A DNA stretch of 5,247 nucleotides from Gemmatimonadota bacterium (GTDB lineage Bacteria > Gemmatimonadota > Gemmatimonadetes > Gemmatimonadales > GWC2-71-9): positions 1-5,247 of the forward strand of contig QHUF01000185.1 in NCBI GenBank assembly GCA_003221075.1. Direction: 5' to 3'. The notes below the pieces were generated by a model. That model did not search any database. It was not told where the DNA came from and saw only the letters and a program-made list of their open reading frames with translations. Shown one piece after another: positions 4,306-5,247 of the stretch (positions within the stretch are counted from its first letter, which is position 1; each line of letters opens with the position of its first letter). The translations under genes were made by a program, and so were the position numbers.

Positions 4306-5247
4306 ATGTTGCGACCGGCCATGTTGGTCGAACGATCCGAAATCGGCGTGCCGCTGGCACACGAACGGGAAGTGCTGCGGCAGGCCGGTATCGCCCTCCA
4401 CGGCCGCCCTGTAACGCTGTGGGAGATTTCCGCGACCATGGCGGCGGTCCCCATCCTTAGTGGCGTTCCCAATCCCCAAGCCAGCGATGTTGAACTCGAT
4501 CTCGAGTCCACATTGCGCCGCTGGGGAGCGCCGATCGTTCAGAAGACCCGTTGGGTGGGGTGTCGACTCAGCGAGGGGGGGGTATGGATCGTCGCTCCGG
4601 TTCGCTCCCGCCCGGCCGCCCCACCGCCTACCGGTGTGGAACGCCGCAGCCGCGAGCGGCTGGTGCTCGAGCTCGCCGGCCTGTCGCTCGGAGCCATTGC
4701 GGCGGCCGAGGCAGGTGCGCGTCGCCGGGTCGCGCCCGCTGAGGCTCTGTGGGAGCTCGCCCGACAGCCCAGCGTAATCGCGCACGAGGTAGGAAATCCG
4801 CTGGCCGTGGCCCTGGGCAACCTCGATCTCGGCATCGACGCGATTCGTAGTGCCACCCCCGACGAACTCGACCGGGCGTTTCGGACCGCATTGCTCGGGG
4901 ATCTCGCGCACGTTTCCGAAGGTATCGAGCAGGCCGCCGAATACCTGCGCTCCATCCAGGATCGTCCCTTCGGCGCTTCTGGGCGCATGGCACGCTTCGA
5001 CGTCGCTCCCGTCATACGGTCGTGCGTCACCCTCGAACGCCCGCTCGCGCGCAAGCACGGAGCCACTTTGAAGTGGCAGACGTCCGTCGAGTCTTTGTAT
5101 CTCTACGGAGATTCGGGGTCGCTGTATCAGGTGCTGACGAATCTGATTCGCAACGCCGTGGACGCATCGCAAGGCCCGAAGAGCGCGGTGCTGATCTCCC
5201 TCGACCGCGTGGGCGACAACCTCGTTCTCGCGATCCGTGACGCCGGA
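4306..5247 (+). CDS. Soluble sensor histidine kinase (HPK4/NtrB-like), 3'-truncated by window end
   Basis: A continuous frame runs without a stop to the last base; 314 codons are visible. The in-frame TAA at 4282-4284 limits the start, leaving ATG 4306 or ATG 4321; neither has a good Shine-Dalgarno. It autophosphorylates a histidine and should pass phosphate to a response regulator, probably encoded just downstream. Numbered from 4306: an unrecognised N-terminal region about 1-100 (PVTLWEIS, WVGCRLSEGGVWIVAP), a Pro-rich hinge (RPAAPPPTG, 102-110), an Ala-rich helix (111-155), the H-box VIAHEVGNPLA with His160, a second DHp helix ending AAEYLRSIQDR (~220), the start of the ATPase domain (FDVAPVIRSC), the N-box QVLTNLIRNAVDAS (275-288; Asn279, Asn283, Asp286), and the first residues of the G1 box (IRDAG, 310-314), where the window ends. 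No membrane segment is visible, so it probably senses a cytosolic signal or protein partner. Confidence 0.9.
   Translation, partial: MLRPAMLVERSEIGVPLAHEREVLRQAGIALHGRPVTLWEISATMAAVPILSGVPNPQASDVELDLESTLRRWGAPIVQKTRWVGCRLSEGGVWIVAPVRSRPAAPPPTGVERRSRERLVLELAGLSLGAIAAAEAGARRRVAPAEALWELARQPSVIAHEVGNPLAVALGNLDLGIDAIRSATPDELDRAFRTALLGDLAHVSEGIEQAAEYLRSIQDRPFGASGRMARFDVAPVIRSCVTLERPLARKHGATLKWQTSVESLYLYGDSGSLYQVLTNLIRNAVDASQGPKSAVLISLDRVGDNLVLAIRDAG

Noticed and set aside
4350..4375. Possible sigma-54 promoter around CTGGCAC near 4353
   Set aside because: The TGGCAC half is present but no TTGC half follows at the required spacing, and it lies inside the kinase coding region.
4111..5172. 353-residue open frame on the minus strand opposite the histidine kinase
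   Set aside because: The plus strand has a recognisable H-box and N-box in order. The minus frame shows no domain and a poly-Gly stretch that is just the complement of the flotillin proline tract.

Overview
This is a GC-rich bacterial window with strong G/C preference at third codon positions. All six genes supported here lie on the plus strand. The first gene is cut by the left edge and the last by the right edge. The mix of proteins (a secreted-type kelch/galactose-oxidase-like enzyme, a CHRD-domain lipoprotein, an NfeD-like/flotillin pair and a soluble HPK4-type histidine kinase) suits an environmental Gram-negative bacterium such as Gemmatimonadota, Acidobacteriota or Myxococcota. No marker gene fixes the phylum, so this is a weak inference.

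Left block (2-2117): the C-terminal part of a copper-radical oxidase homologue (kelch propeller plus DUF1929 E-set domain) keeps every residue expected for the Cys-Tyr radical copper site. An unrecognised 101-residue helical protein follows 18 bp later. A CHRD-domain lipoprotein follows 25 bp after that, behind a near-perfect Shine-Dalgarno sequence. A 10-bp GC-rich hairpin at 2129-2154 probably ends this unit.

Intergenic 2118-2325: about 208 bp with that hairpin and a second perfect inverted repeat (2184-2203). I see no convincing promoter.

Middle block (2326-4240): a three-TM, OB-fold NfeD/YqiJ-like membrane protein with an unusual histidine-rich loop, then, 7 bp later, a flotillin (SPFH) protein with an acidic insert, a long Ala/Glu/Arg-rich coiled coil and a seven-proline tail. 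NfeD-like and flotillin proteins are a known partner pair in bacterial membrane microdomains, so the two are almost certainly co-transcribed and work together.

Right block (4241-5247): a 65-bp gap carries a striking repeat element (two 19-bp direct repeats 22 bp apart plus an inverted copy of their distal half). It lies just upstream of a reading frame that runs off the window without a stop. That frame encodes a soluble sensor histidine kinase with clear H- and N-boxes and the beginning of the G1 box. The repeat element looks like an operator for this kinase gene and is the most interesting non-coding signal in the window.

No tRNA, rRNA, CRISPR array, insertion sequence or minus-strand gene was found. 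The long minus-strand open frames are antisense shadows of the genes above.
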